A stretch of 64,000 nucleotides of DNA, taken from NCBI RefSeq assembly GCF_029637485.1, contig NZ_CP069128.1, positions 1,178,001-1,242,000 of the forward strand, written 5' to 3'. Every line of letters begins with the position of its first letter. Within the stretch, counting starts at the first letter, position 1. Below the pieces are notes generated by a model, which was given only the letters and a program-made list of their open reading frames with translations, was not told where the DNA came from and did not search any database. Origin of the DNA: Sphingomonas sp. LHG3406-1. Lineage in GTDB: Bacteria; Pseudomonadota; Alphaproteobacteria; Sphingomonadales; Sphingomonadaceae. Shown piece by piece: positions 55,884-64,000 of this stretch. The position numbers and the translations under genes are program-made.

Positions 55884-58417
55884 CGTCGGAAACCGGCTTC
55901 GACCCGAAGCTCTACGATCGCTTTCCCACGTCCGAGCCGCGGCCCGAAGGCGAGTTCGAGCAGCTGAAAGAGGTGTGGAAGGCGCCCACCGGCTGGGCGC
56001 GGCTGACGATCGTCAACAACAATTACGTTGGCCTTTGGTACGTCGCGGCGGCCTTCCTCTTCTTCCTGCTCGCCGGCATCCTGGCCCTCGTCATGCGCGC
56101 GCAGCTCTCCCTGCCGCTGCTCGGGATTCTGCCGCAGGAAACCTACAACCAGTTCTTCACCATGCACGGCACGGTGATGATGTTCCTGTTCGCCGTCCCG
56201 ATCATGGAGGCGATCGGGGTCATGCTGCTGCCGCAGATGCTGGCGGCGCGCGACCTGCCCTTCCCGCGCCTCTCGGCCTACGCCTTCTGGGCCTATTTTG
56301 TCGGCGGCCTCTGCTTCTTCGCCTCCATCTTCGCCGGCCTTGCCCCCGATGGTGGCTGGTTCATGTACCCCCCGCTCACCAGCACCACCTACTCGCCCGG
56401 CATCAACGCCGACTTTTGGCTGCTCGGCATTGGCTTTATCGAGATCAGCGCGATCGCCGGTGCCATCGAGATCCTGGTCGGGATCCTCAAAACCCGCGCG
56501 CCCGGCATGACGCTGGCCCGCATGCCCCTGTTCGCCTGGGCCATGCTGGTGTTCGCAGGCATGATCCTGATCGCCTTTCCGGCGGTGATCCTCGCGACTC
56601 TGCTGCTCGAACTCGAGCGCGCGCTCAACTGGCCGTTCTTCGACGCGGCGCGCGGCGGCGACCCGATGCTGTGGCAGCACATGTTCTGGTTCTTCGGCCA
56701 TCCGGAAGTCTACATCATCTTCCTGCCCGCGGCGGGGCTCGTCTCGACGATGGTGGCTTCCCTCGCGAAGACGGAGCTGGTCGGCTACCAGCTGATCGTC
56801 CTCGCTCTCGTCGGCACCGGCTTCATCAGCTTCGGCGTCTGGGCGCACCACATGTTCGCGACCGGCATGCCGGCGCTGTCGACCAGCTTCTTCTCGGCCG
56901 CCAGCATGGCGGTCAGCATCCCCGCCGGCATCCAGGTCTTCAGCTGGATCGCGACGCTTGCCACCGGCAAGCCGAGCTTCAACACTCCGACCCTGTTCGT
57001 CATCGGCGGGCTCGTCACCTTCGTGATGGGCGGCCTTACCGGGGTGATGGTGGCGATGGTGCCGTTCGACTGGCAGGCGCACGACACCCACTTCATCGTC
57101 GCCCACCTCCACTACGTGCTGATCGGCGGCGCGGTGATGCCGGTGTTCGCCGCTTTCTATTTCTGGTTCGGCATGACGAGCAAACGGCCCCTGTCCGAGC
57201 GGCTCGGCAAATGGGTCTTCTGGCTGTTCTTCGTCGGCATGCACCTGACCTTCCTGCCGATGCATCTTACCGGGCTGATGGGCATGCCGCGCCGCGTCTA
57301 CACCTATCTGCCGGGCATGCACTGGGAATGGACCAATCTCCTGTCCACCGCCGGTGCCTTCATCCTCGCGCTTTCCGTCCTGCTGTTCTTGGTCGACCTC
57401 GCCCGCAACTTCCGCTTCACTGTCGATGACGACGCCGGCAACACTTATGGCGGCGGCACCCTCGAATGGCTCCCTACCGGCCTCTACTCGACCCGCAGCA
57501 TCCCGGTGGTGAAGAGCCGCCAACCCCTGTGGGACGATCCCAACCTCAGCCGCGACGTCGAGGAAGGTCGCTACTTCCTGCCAAAGTCCGCGACGGGCCT
57601 GCGCGAGACGCTGATCACCAGCCCCGTCCGGGCGGAGCCGCAATATTTGCAGATCATGATGGGGCCGTCGGTCTGGCCGTTCCTCGCAGCCGTCTTCACC
57701 GCCGGCTTCTTCCTGCTGCTGACGGTGCAGGCCTATTTCCTGTCGTTGGCCTGCCTGCCGCTCGCGATCTTCTCGGTGCTGCGCTGGCTGTGGGACACCG
57801 ACCGGCCGCCGCCGATGCGGGAGGTCGACGTCGGCGCCGGGATCATGCTGCCGACCTATGTCACGGGGCGGAGCGCGCATGGCTGGTGGGCGATCATCTG
57901 CCTGCTGGTGGTCTGCTTCATGATCTTCCTGATGGCCGTGTTCGGCTATCTCTTCCTGTTCGGCATCCACCCGAGCTTCTGGACCTTGCCGACGGACCGT
58001 TGGTGGGCGCTGCCCATCGCCGGGCTCTACGGCTTCGCCGCCCTGCTGCTCCTCTATGGCCGCCGGCTGCTCGCGCGGGAGGGTTCGACCAACTGGAGCC
58101 CGACCGCCGCCGTCCTGTTCGCCTGCGCCGCCATCGCCGCCGCCATCGCCATCGACTGGTTCAGCTGGCGGGCGCAGGGCATCGATCCGGAACTGACCAG
58201 CCAGGGTGCCATGTCGCACGCCATGCTGGCGCTTCAAGGGCAGCTGGTCGCGGTCGTCTTGCTGATGGGCGTCTTCCTTGCCGCACGGACCGCCCGCGGC
58301 CTGGTCACACGCCCGGCCAACACCACCTTCGACGTCGTCACCCTGTTCAGCCTCTACACGGCATCGCAGGGCGCGGCGACGGCCCTCCTGATCCGCTTCT
58401 TCCCGGCGGCGATCTGA
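55880..58417 (+). CDS. Cytochrome c oxidase subunit I+III fusion
   Basis: 845 residues. Subunit I covers about 1-560, with heme and Cu ligands in FTMHGTVMMF, WFFGHPEVYIIFLP (CuB His, Tyr crosslink), HHMFATG and HFIVAHLHYVL. Residues about 585-845 are a fused subunit III (YFLSLACLPLAIFSVLRWLWDTDR and five or so helices). The fusion is typical of some caa3 oxidases. GTG start. Confidence 0.93.
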   Translation: MTSETGFDPKLYDRFPTSEPRPEGEFEQLKEVWKAPTGWARLTIVNNNYVGLWYVAAAFLFFLLAGILALVMRAQLSLPLLGILPQETYNQFFTMHGTVMMFLFAVPIMEAIGVMLLPQMLAARDLPFPRLSAYAFWAYFVGGLCFFASIFAGLAPDGGWFMYPPLTSTTYSPGINADFWLLGIGFIEISAIAGAIEILVGILKTRAPGMTLARMPLFAWAMLVFAGMILIAFPAVILATLLLELERALNWPFFDAARGGDPMLWQHMFWFFGHPEVYIIFLPAAGLVSTMVASLAKTELVGYQLIVLALVGTGFISFGVWAHHMFATGMPALSTSFFSAASMAVSIPAGIQVFSWIATLATGKPSFNTPTLFVIGGLVTFVMGGLTGVMVAMVPFDWQAHDTHFIVAHLHYVLIGGAVMPVFAAFYFWFGMTSKRPLSERLGKWVFWLFFVGMHLTFLPMHLTGLMGMPRRVYTYLPGMHWEWTNLLSTAGAFILALSVLLFLVDLARNFRFTVDDDAGNTYGGGTLEWLPTGLYSTRSIPVVKSRQPLWDDPNLSRDVEEGRYFLPKSATGLRETLITSPVRAEPQYLQIMMGPSVWPFLAAVFTAGFFLLLTVQAYFLSLACLPLAIFSVLRWLWDTDRPPPMREVDVGAGIMLPTYVTGRSAHGWWAIICLLVVCFMIFLMAVFGYLFLFGIHPSFWTLPTDRWWALPIAGLYGFAALLLLYGRRLLAREGSTNWSPTAAVLFACAAIAAAIAIDWFSWRAQGIDPELTSQGAMSHAMLALQGQLVAVVLLMGVFLAARTARGLVTRPANTTFDVVTLFSLYTASQGAATALLIRFFPAAI

Positions 58418-58710
58418 TGCGCCAGTGGCTGTTCCTGACCAGCGGAATGCTGCTCTGGACCGCGCATTTCTTCGGGGTCTACATCGCCGGGAGCCTGTTT
58501 CCGGGCAGCGTCGTCGCCGACTGGCTGACCATCATCCTCACCATCGCGGGCCTGCTCGCGGCCATGATTCTAGCCCGGTTTGCCTGGAAAGCCTGGCGCA
58601 CCAGCTCAACCGACGAAGTGAGGCACTGGATCAGCGGCATCGCCCTGATGGGCGACGCGCTGGCCGGTATCGCCATCCTCTACCAGGGGCTGCCCGCACT
58701 CCTGCTCTGA
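58417..58710 (+). CDS. Small membrane protein of the caa3 operon
   Basis: 97 residues; ATG overlaps the coxAC stop by one base. About three helices: WLFLTSGMLLWTAHFFGVYIAG, LTIILTIAGLLAAMILARFAW, ISGIALMGDALAGIAILYQGLPAL. Possibly a subunit IV or assembly factor; no family certain. Last gene before the convergent cbb3 cluster. Confidence 0.7.
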   Translation: MRQWLFLTSGMLLWTAHFFGVYIAGSLFPGSVVADWLTIILTIAGLLAAMILARFAWKAWRTSSTDEVRHWISGIALMGDALAGIAILYQGLPALLL

Positions 58711-58725
58711 GCCGCGCTCGGCCTC

Positions 58726-58938
58726 TCAGGACGCGGCACGAAGCTTTCGCGAGCCGGGGCAGCCGAGCACGGCGTGGCAGCCCATTGGCATATCCTGATG
58801 GTCGGGCATGGGCACTTCATGCTAGCCGTGCGCCATCGGCAGTGGCGGCAATGGCACTGCGCAGCAGATGGCCGAACCGGTCATCGCCGCGCAGGCGACA
58901 ACGCCCAGAACAGCGCCGCTGATAGCCGCGGCCGCCAT
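58726..58938 (-). other. Small His/Met/Cys-rich frame downstream of ccoS, split by TAG
   Basis: ATG 58938 overlaps the ccoS stop by one base. 38 residues (AAISGAVLGVVACAAMTGS, ICCAVPLPPLPMAHG) end in TAG at 58822-58824, and the same frame then continues for 31 codons (HEVPMPDHQDMPMGCHAVLG, CPGSRKLRAAS) to TGA. The parts look like one 69-residue protein with an in-frame amber. The second part may be translated from its own ATG. Not recognised. Confidence 0.4.
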
Positions 58939-59081
58939 CACTCCTCATCCTCGATGAGAATGCGCATGCCGGCGCCATCCATGTCGTCGAACTGCCCGCC
59001 GCGCATCGCCCAGAAGAAGGCGCCGAGACCGATTAGCCCGAGCGCCAGCGCAAGCGGAATGAGGAAGGCGAGCCCGCTCAC
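58938..59081 (-). CDS. ccoS: cbb3 oxidase assembly protein CcoS
   Basis: 47 residues: SGLAFLIPLALALGLIGLGAFFWAMRGGQFDDMDGAGMRI, ending IEDEE. One helix, then the WAMRGGQFDDMDG motif of CcoS. GTG start overlaps the ccoI stop by GTGA. Needed for cofactor insertion in cbb3 oxidase. Too short to be listed by many gene finders. Confidence 0.93.
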   Translation of the reverse strand: MSGLAFLIPLALALGLIGLGAFFWAMRGGQFDDMDGAGMRILIEDEE

Positions 59082-61192
59082 TGCGCCGCCCTCCGAAGCC
59101 GGAGCGCATTGGCGACGACGATGACCGACGAGCCCGACATCGCCAGGGCAGCCACCAACGGTGTCACCAGCCCGGCGAATGCCAGCGGCACGGCAATGAC
59201 ATTGTAAGCGATCGCCAGGGCGAAGTTCTGCCGGACCACCCGCATCGTTCGGCGCGCCGCGACGATCGCCTTCGCCACCGGAAGCAGGCTGTCGCCGAGG
59301 AAGACGGCGTCCGCGGCATTCTGGCCGACGTCGCTGGCCGAAGCGGGCGCCATGGAAACATGCCCGGCGGCAAGCGCGGGTCCGTCGTTCATCCCGTCGC
59401 CGATCATCAGCACCCTGCGCCCGATCCGCTGCAGCCGCGCGATGGCGTCGAGCTTGTCCTGCGGGCTCATGCTGGTCTGCGCCGTGAGGCCAAGCCCGCG
59501 CAACGCGGCCGCGACCGAGCGGCTATTGTCCCCGCTCGCGACCGAGGCCGGCACGCCGAGTTCGGCCAGCAACTTCAGCGTTGCCGGGCAGTCCGGCCGA
59601 AGCTGGTCGTGGAAGCGTAGTGCGACCGTCTCGCCGCCGATGGTGAGCGTGGTCGAGAGTGAGTCGGACGAACAGCCACGGCCGAGCGACACGAGGCGCC
59701 CGTCCCACGACGCGCGGACGCCGAAGCCCGGCTCCTCCCGGACGTCGTCGAGCCGTGCCGCCGCCACGCCTTCGCGCGCCAGCGCCCGGCTCACCGCCTG
59801 CGAGAGGGGATGGCGGCTGGCAGACGACAGGGCGAGCAGCAGGGGCCATTCCTCCTGCGGCACCTCGCCGAGGTTGAGGAGATCGGGCCGGCCGAGCGTC
59901 AGCGTACCGGTCTTGTCGAACAGGGCCCAGTCGGCCTCGGCCAGCCGCTCCAGCGCCGAGCCGTCCTTAACCAGCACGCCTGCCCGCATCAGCGATCCCG
60001 CCGCGACGATCTGCGCCGCCGGGACAGCGAGCCCAAGCGCGCAGGGGCAGGTGATGATGAGAACCGCTGCCGCGACCAGCAGCGCCTGATGCGCGCCCGC
60101 ACCGAGCAGCAGCCACAGCAGGAACGAGCTTGCTGCCAGCGCATGGACGGCGGGCGCGTAGAGGCGGGCGGCGCGGTCGGCGATACGGACGTATCGCGAG
60201 CGGTCCTGCGCCGCATCCTCCATCAGCCGCGCGATCTCGGCGACGCTGGTGTCGGCGCCGGTTGCGGTCACGCGGACCGTGATCACCGCGCCGAGGTTGA
60301 GCATGCCCGCATGGACCTCGTCACCAAGGCCGACCGCGACCGGATCGCTTTCGCCGGTCAGCAGCGAACGGTCGACACTGCTTTCGCCTGTCTCGACGAT
60401 GCCGTCGGCGGCCAGCCGCTCGCCCGCCGCGACGATCATCCGGTCGCCCCGCGCGAGTGCCTCGGCCCTGACCCATTCGGTCCATCCATCGGTGCGGAGC
60501 ACGAGCGCTCCCGCCGCCGCCTGCTTGATCAGCGCCGTCACGCCATCGCGGGCGCGGTCGCGCATCACGCTGTCGAGCGTCCGGCCGGTCAGCAGGAAGA
60601 AGAGCAGCATGACCGCCCCATCGAAATAGGCGTGGGCGCCGCCGGTCATCGCTTCGTAGAGGCTGAGCGCCGTGACCAGCAGCACGCCGATCGAGATCGG
60701 CACGTCCATGTTGGTCCGCCCGGCCTTCAACGCCGCCCCGGCCGAGCGGAAGAAGGGCCGGCCGGCATAGGCGACCGTCGGAATGGCGATGAGCCCGGCG
60801 AGCAGGTGGAACAGGTCGCGGGTCGCTCCGCCCGCGCCCGACCAGACCGACACCGAGAGCAGCATGACGTTCATCGACGCGAAGCTGGCCACCGCCGTGC
60901 AGCGGAGGAGATCGCGCGTGTCCTTGCCCTGCGTCTTCGCCGCCTCGGCGGTGAGCGCCTGCGCCTCGAAGCCGATTCTCGCCAGCGCGGCCGTGATGTC
61001 GGGCACGCGCAGCGCTGGCTCGTGCTCGACCGTCAGCTGCTTGGTCGTCATGTTGAGGCGCGCGGCGATCACGCCCGGGATCTTGCCGAGCCCATCCTCC
61101 ACCTTGCGGATGCAACCGGCGCAATGAGCACCCGGCACCGCCAGCATGGTCCGCTCGATCGGCGTTCCCCGAAGCGCCGCCTGAACGGTCAT
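59078..61192 (-). CDS. ccoI: Copper-translocating P-type ATPase CcoI (FixI)
   Basis: 704 residues. One heavy-metal domain (HCAGCIRK, residues 23-30), eight helices, the metal site CPC in ITCPCALGLAVPAA, DKTGTLTLG phosphorylation site, and GDGMNDGPALA. Exports copper for the cbb3 oxidase. The HMA domain, length and operon place identify CcoI rather than CopA. Confidence 0.95.
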   Translation of the reverse strand: MTVQAALRGTPIERTMLAVPGAHCAGCIRKVEDGLGKIPGVIAARLNMTTKQLTVEHEPALRVPDITAALARIGFEAQALTAEAAKTQGKDTRDLLRCTAVASFASMNVMLLSVSVWSGAGGATRDLFHLLAGLIAIPTVAYAGRPFFRSAGAALKAGRTNMDVPISIGVLLVTALSLYEAMTGGAHAYFDGAVMLLFFLLTGRTLDSVMRDRARDGVTALIKQAAAGALVLRTDGWTEWVRAEALARGDRMIVAAGERLAADGIVETGESSVDRSLLTGESDPVAVGLGDEVHAGMLNLGAVITVRVTATGADTSVAEIARLMEDAAQDRSRYVRIADRAARLYAPAVHALAASSFLLWLLLGAGAHQALLVAAAVLIITCPCALGLAVPAAQIVAAGSLMRAGVLVKDGSALERLAEADWALFDKTGTLTLGRPDLLNLGEVPQEEWPLLLALSSASRHPLSQAVSRALAREGVAAARLDDVREEPGFGVRASWDGRLVSLGRGCSSDSLSTTLTIGGETVALRFHDQLRPDCPATLKLLAELGVPASVASGDNSRSVAAALRGLGLTAQTSMSPQDKLDAIARLQRIGRRVLMIGDGMNDGPALAAGHVSMAPASASDVGQNAADAVFLGDSLLPVAKAIVAARRTMRVVRQNFALAIAYNVIAVPLAFAGLVTPLVAALAMSGSSVIVVANALRLRRAAQ

Positions 61193-61629
61193 GACAGGGT
61201 TTCGATGATCTGCAGCTGGTCGGCGCCACTGCGAACCGTCACCCGCACGTCCCAGCGGCCGGCCGGGAGCGGCATGTCGGAGACGAGCTTGCCACCCTCA
61301 CGGTGGAAGCGGAGCGAGACGTCCGGCTGCCGGCCAAGCGGATGGCTGGCGATGGCGCTCGCCCCGGCGCCCTCGACCGACGTGGCGAGGAGCACACGGC
61401 GGTCCTGTGCGATGTCGGCCTTCACGCTCCAGCCGAGCTTCGCCTGCCGCTCCGCTTCGGCCAGCCAGTCATTGTACTTCTGGCTCGCGACATAGCTGTT
61501 CTCGACCACCACGCCGCCGAAGGTGCGGACCGCGAAGCTCGCCATCAGCAGGTTGACCGCGATCACGACCGCGAAGAAGCCGCAGAGCAGGGCCGTCATG
61601 TGCAGCCCGGTGAAGCGCCTGGCGATCAT
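61189..61629 (-). CDS. ccoH: FixH/CcoH family protein
   Basis: 146 residues with one N-terminal helix (MTALLCGFFAVVIAVNLLMASFAVRTF, split here in the mind as one TM) and a periplasmic domain with ENSYVASQKYNDWLAEAERQ. Needed for cbb3 assembly or stability. Overlaps both neighbours by ATGA. Confidence 0.92.
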   Translation of the reverse strand: MIARRFTGLHMTALLCGFFAVVIAVNLLMASFAVRTFGGVVVENSYVASQKYNDWLAEAERQAKLGWSVKADIAQDRRVLLATSVEGAGASAIASHPLGRQPDVSLRFHREGGKLVSDMPLPAGRWDVRVTVRSGADQLQIIETLS

Positions 61630-63107
61630 CGTCCCTCCGGCCGTTCGAACACGGCCTTCGCGGCCGCGCTTTCGTCCTTGTCCGTCGACACCGGGGTGAC
61701 GGTGAAGGCGAAGGCCTGGCCTGCTTTTCCGCTACCGGGGGCGATCACGGAAATAGGTAGTTTCGCGAGGGAGTTGGCGGGGACGAGCGTCTCGACCCTG
61801 GTCGCGGCCTGATCGCGGCTTGATCCCTGCGCCCACATGGCGCCACCGGGCAGGCCGGAAAGGGTCACCGCCATCCGCCGCGGCCGCGCCTCCATGTTGC
61901 GGATCTTGACCGTGAAGTCATTGCGCACATGACCGTCGGACAATTGCACGTAAGCCGGGTTGCGCTGGTGCTGCGCGCTGATGGTCAGCCGGCTGCGGTC
62001 GCCGACGGTGATCAGCATGGCGAGCCCGACCGCGCTCCAGATGCCGAGGTAGGCGAAGGTGCGCGGATGACGCAGGGTCTTGAGCAATGGCTTGGGAAGG
62101 CCGCCCGCCTTCTCCGACGCGCAATCCTCCAGCGTCGCATAGTCGATGAGGCCGCGCGGTTTGCCCACCTTGGCCATTACCTGGTCGCAGGCGTCGATGC
62201 ATAGGGCGCAGGTGATGCAGCCGATCTGCGCGCCGTCGCGAATGTCGACTCCGGTCGGGCAGACGGTGACGCACTGGTTGCAGTCGATGCAGTCGCCGAG
62301 TGCTTCGGGCTGTGCCGCAAGGTCCGCCAGCGTCGCCTTGCGCCGGCCCTTGCCCCGCGGCTCCCCGCGCCAGTCCTTGTAGGTGACGATGAGCGTCTTC
62401 TCGTCCATCATCGCCGTCTGGATGCGCGGCCAGGGGCACATGTAGATGCACACCTGCTCGCGCATGAAGCCGCCAAAGACGAAGGTGGTGCCAGTCAGCA
62501 CCGCGACCGTCGCATAGGCGACCTGCGGTGCGTCCCCCGACAGGAAGCTCGCCGCAAGCGTCGGCGCATCGGCGAAATAAAAGATCCAGGCGCCGCCGGT
62601 CGCCATGGCGATCAGCAGGTAGATGCCCCATTTCGCTGACCGGCGCGCAATCTTGCTGAACCTCCACGGCGCCTTGGCAAGCCGGGCCTGCGCATTGCGG
62701 TCCCCATCGATCAGCCGGTCGACATGCTGGAACAGGTCGGTCCACACCGTCTGCGGGCAGGCATAGCCGCACCAGGCGCGGCCGACGACGGAGGTGATCA
62801 TGAACAGGCCGACGCCCGCCATGATCAGCAGCCCGGCGACATAATAGAATTCGTGCGGCCAGATCTCGAGCGGACCGAAGTAGAAGCGGCGGTTGGCGAG
62901 ATCGACCAGCACCGCCTGATCCGGCGCATAGGCACCCCGGTCCCAGCGCAGCCAAGGCGTGACGTAATAGACAACCAGGGTCACGGCCATCACCAGCCAC
63001 TTCAGCCGACGAAAGCGGCCGTCGACGGCCTTGGGGAAGACCGGCTCCCTCTTGGCATAGAGGTTCCGGTTCTTCCCCATTCCGATCAGGTCGGTGAGAT
63101 GGACCAT
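61626..63107 (-). CDS. ccoG: Cytochrome c oxidase accessory protein CcoG (FixG)
   Basis: 493 residues from ATG 63107; a longer open frame upstream includes Gly/Arg-rich sequence that is unlikely. Polytopic Fe-S protein with AWCGYACPQTVW, ICPW-like CIYMCPWPRIQ and two ferredoxin clusters (CIDCNQCVTVCPTG; CITCALCIDACDQ), then an Ig-like C-terminal domain. Thought to reduce copper for oxidase assembly. Confidence 0.94.
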   Translation of the reverse strand: MVHLTDLIGMGKNRNLYAKREPVFPKAVDGRFRRLKWLVMAVTLVVYYVTPWLRWDRGAYAPDQAVLVDLANRRFYFGPLEIWPHEFYYVAGLLIMAGVGLFMITSVVGRAWCGYACPQTVWTDLFQHVDRLIDGDRNAQARLAKAPWRFSKIARRSAKWGIYLLIAMATGGAWIFYFADAPTLAASFLSGDAPQVAYATVAVLTGTTFVFGGFMREQVCIYMCPWPRIQTAMMDEKTLIVTYKDWRGEPRGKGRRKATLADLAAQPEALGDCIDCNQCVTVCPTGVDIRDGAQIGCITCALCIDACDQVMAKVGKPRGLIDYATLEDCASEKAGGLPKPLLKTLRHPRTFAYLGIWSAVGLAMLITVGDRSRLTISAQHQRNPAYVQLSDGHVRNDFTVKIRNMEARPRRMAVTLSGLPGGAMWAQGSSRDQAATRVETLVPANSLAKLPISVIAPGSGKAGQAFAFTVTPVSTDKDESAAAKAVFERPEGR

Positions 63108-63159
63108 GACATTGGCGCTCCCGCGTGGCTCCTGCCCGCCGCCGCCCTGCCCCGAAGGA

Positions 63160-64000
63160 TCAGGGCTTGGCCGGCGGGGCAGCGTCGCTCTGCGCGATCT
63201 TCTTTTCGCCGCCACCTAGGGAATAGACGTAGGCGGCAAGCATTTTGACCTGCGTATTCCCAAGCTTCTCGCCCCACCGCGGCATCACGCCATAGCGGGC
63301 ATTGGCGACCGTTTCGGTGAGCGACGCCGTATCGCCGCCGTAGAGCCAGATGGCGTCGGTAAGGTTGGGCGCGCCGAAGTCGCGATTGCCGTTTCCACCC
63401 GCACCGTGGCAGGCGGCGCAATTGTTGGCGAAGGCGATGGCCCCGCGTCGAGACGCCGCATCCGGCGCCTGCTGCCGGCTGATGGTGCGGACATAGGAGA
63501 CCACGTCGGCGATGTCCGCTGGCTGCATCAGCCCGTCGCGCCCAAACGCCGGCATCTGCGACATGCGCGTCTGTGCATGATCCGGATTCCGCACGCCGTG
63601 AGCGATGCTGTACTCGACCGACTTTATGTCGCCGCCCCACAGCCAGTCATCGTCGTTGAGATTGGGATAGCCCTTGGCCCCCGCCCCGCCCGTGCCGTGG
63701 CACTGGGTGCAGTTGTTGCGGTAGGCAGCCTTGCCGCCCTCGATCGCCGCCTGCATCAGCTGCGCATCACCGGGCAACTGCTCGACCGGCACGGCCTCGA
63801 TCGCCTTCAGCAGCGGAGCGCGCCGCGCCGCATCGGCGGCGAGTTCCGCCTCGAGCTCCCCGCGGCTTGACCAGCCGAGCGTGCCGGCGGTCGCCTCACC
63901 GATCATCGGCCAGGATGGATAGACCACGGTGTAGCCGATTCCCCAAAGGATGGTGGCGTAGAAGGTCCACAGCCACCAGCGCGGAAGCGGGGTGTTGAGC
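63160..64000 (-). CDS. ccoP: cbb3 oxidase subunit III CcoP (diheme c), 5' cut off by window
   Basis: At least 280 codons in the window. The N-terminus visible at the edge reads LNTPLPRWWLWTFYATILWG, the single membrane helix of CcoP, then two cytochrome domains with NNCTQCHGTGG and NNCAACHGAGG. ccoN and ccoO should lie further upstream, outside the window. The end is 52 bp before ccoG. Confidence 0.94.
   Translation of the reverse strand, partial: LNTPLPRWWLWTFYATILWGIGYTVVYPSWPMIGEATAGTLGWSSRGELEAELAADAARRAPLLKAIEAVPVEQLPGDAQLMQAAIEGGKAAYRNNCTQCHGTGGAGAKGYPNLNDDDWLWGGDIKSVEYSIAHGVRNPDHAQTRMSQMPAFGRDGLMQPADIADVVSYVRTISRQQAPDAASRRGAIAFANNCAACHGAGGNGNRDFGAPNLTDAIWLYGGDTASLTETVANARYGVMPRWGEKLGNTQVKMLAAYVYSLGGGEKKIAQSDAAPPAKP

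Noticed and set aside
55862..58237. 791-codon minus-strand frame opposite the oxidase I+III gene
   Set aside because: Composition is almost all His, Arg, Gln, Asp and Glu, the usual antisense of a hydrophobic GC-rich membrane gene; no motif.
59810..61495. 561-codon plus-strand frame opposite ccoI
   Set aside because: Antisense shadow of a membrane ATPase; no signature or ribosome site.

Overview
The window is a GC-rich alphaproteobacterial chromosome segment, most like the order Sphingomonadales (Sphingomonas, Sphingomicrobium or a relative). The evidence is an exosortase of the sphingomonad XrtV type with its EpsI partner, small accessory protein and a PEP-CTERM substrate; a glycine-cleavage operon behind a tandem glycine riboswitch; a Tad (Flp) pilus operon; three TraB/GumN proteins; a DUF2794-EpsC pair; and caa3 and cbb3 oxidase gene sets side by side. 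Family calls come from reading the sequence, with no database search.

Layout: 1-5.5 kb holds a cut-off membrane glycosyltransferase, the putrescine pathway pair aguA/aguB, a GNAT acetyltransferase overlapping a family-5 uracil-DNA glycosylase, folK and tRNA-Lys. 5.8-9.6 kb holds PilZ proteins, a PAP2 phosphatase and a minus-strand run of a DUF938 methyltransferase and two membrane proteins. 9.6-15.5 kb is the minus-strand glycine cleavage operon gcvT-gcvH-unknown-methyltransferase-gcvPA-gcvPB. 16-19.3 kb has ispH, rnhA and an FAD oxidoreductase. 19.4-25.9 kb is cpaB-cpaC-cpaD-cpaE-tadB-tadC, notably without the cpaF ATPase. 26.5-29.5 kb is glyQ-glyS. 29.6-33.3 kb has three TraB/GumN genes around a membrane/HTH/membrane cassette. 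33.4-43.3 kb is mostly housekeeping: rsmD, a SRAP protein, epsC, TauE-type permease, ExbD, obgE, purS and purQ.

43.4-46.5 kb is the clearest accessory region. A 3.07-kb insertion sits at the 3' end of tRNA-Arg(TCT), bounded by 14-bp perfect direct repeats of the tRNA end. It carries only wreckage: a short HNH-like fragment, a 5'-truncated DUF2235 (Tle1-like) effector with a LysM-like segment, and a hybrid bacteriophytochrome kinase reduced to three ordered pieces in three reading frames. No integrase is visible.

46.7-50.6 kb is the protein-sorting locus (PEP-CTERM protein, L,D-transpeptidase, exosortase, EpsI, accessory protein, EpsD-like lipoprotein). 50.8-58.7 kb is a caa3-type oxidase region with CtaG, cytochrome b561, two c-type cytochromes, subunit II fused to cytochrome c and a fused subunit I+III. 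58.7-64 kb, on the minus strand, is the downstream part of a cbb3 operon (ccoP-ccoG-ccoH-ccoI-ccoS); ccoP runs off the window. Many neighbours overlap by 4 bp (ATGA or GTGA), so most runs are probably translationally coupled operons. Palindromic repeats of a few types lie between genes, and one lies in frame inside gcvPB.
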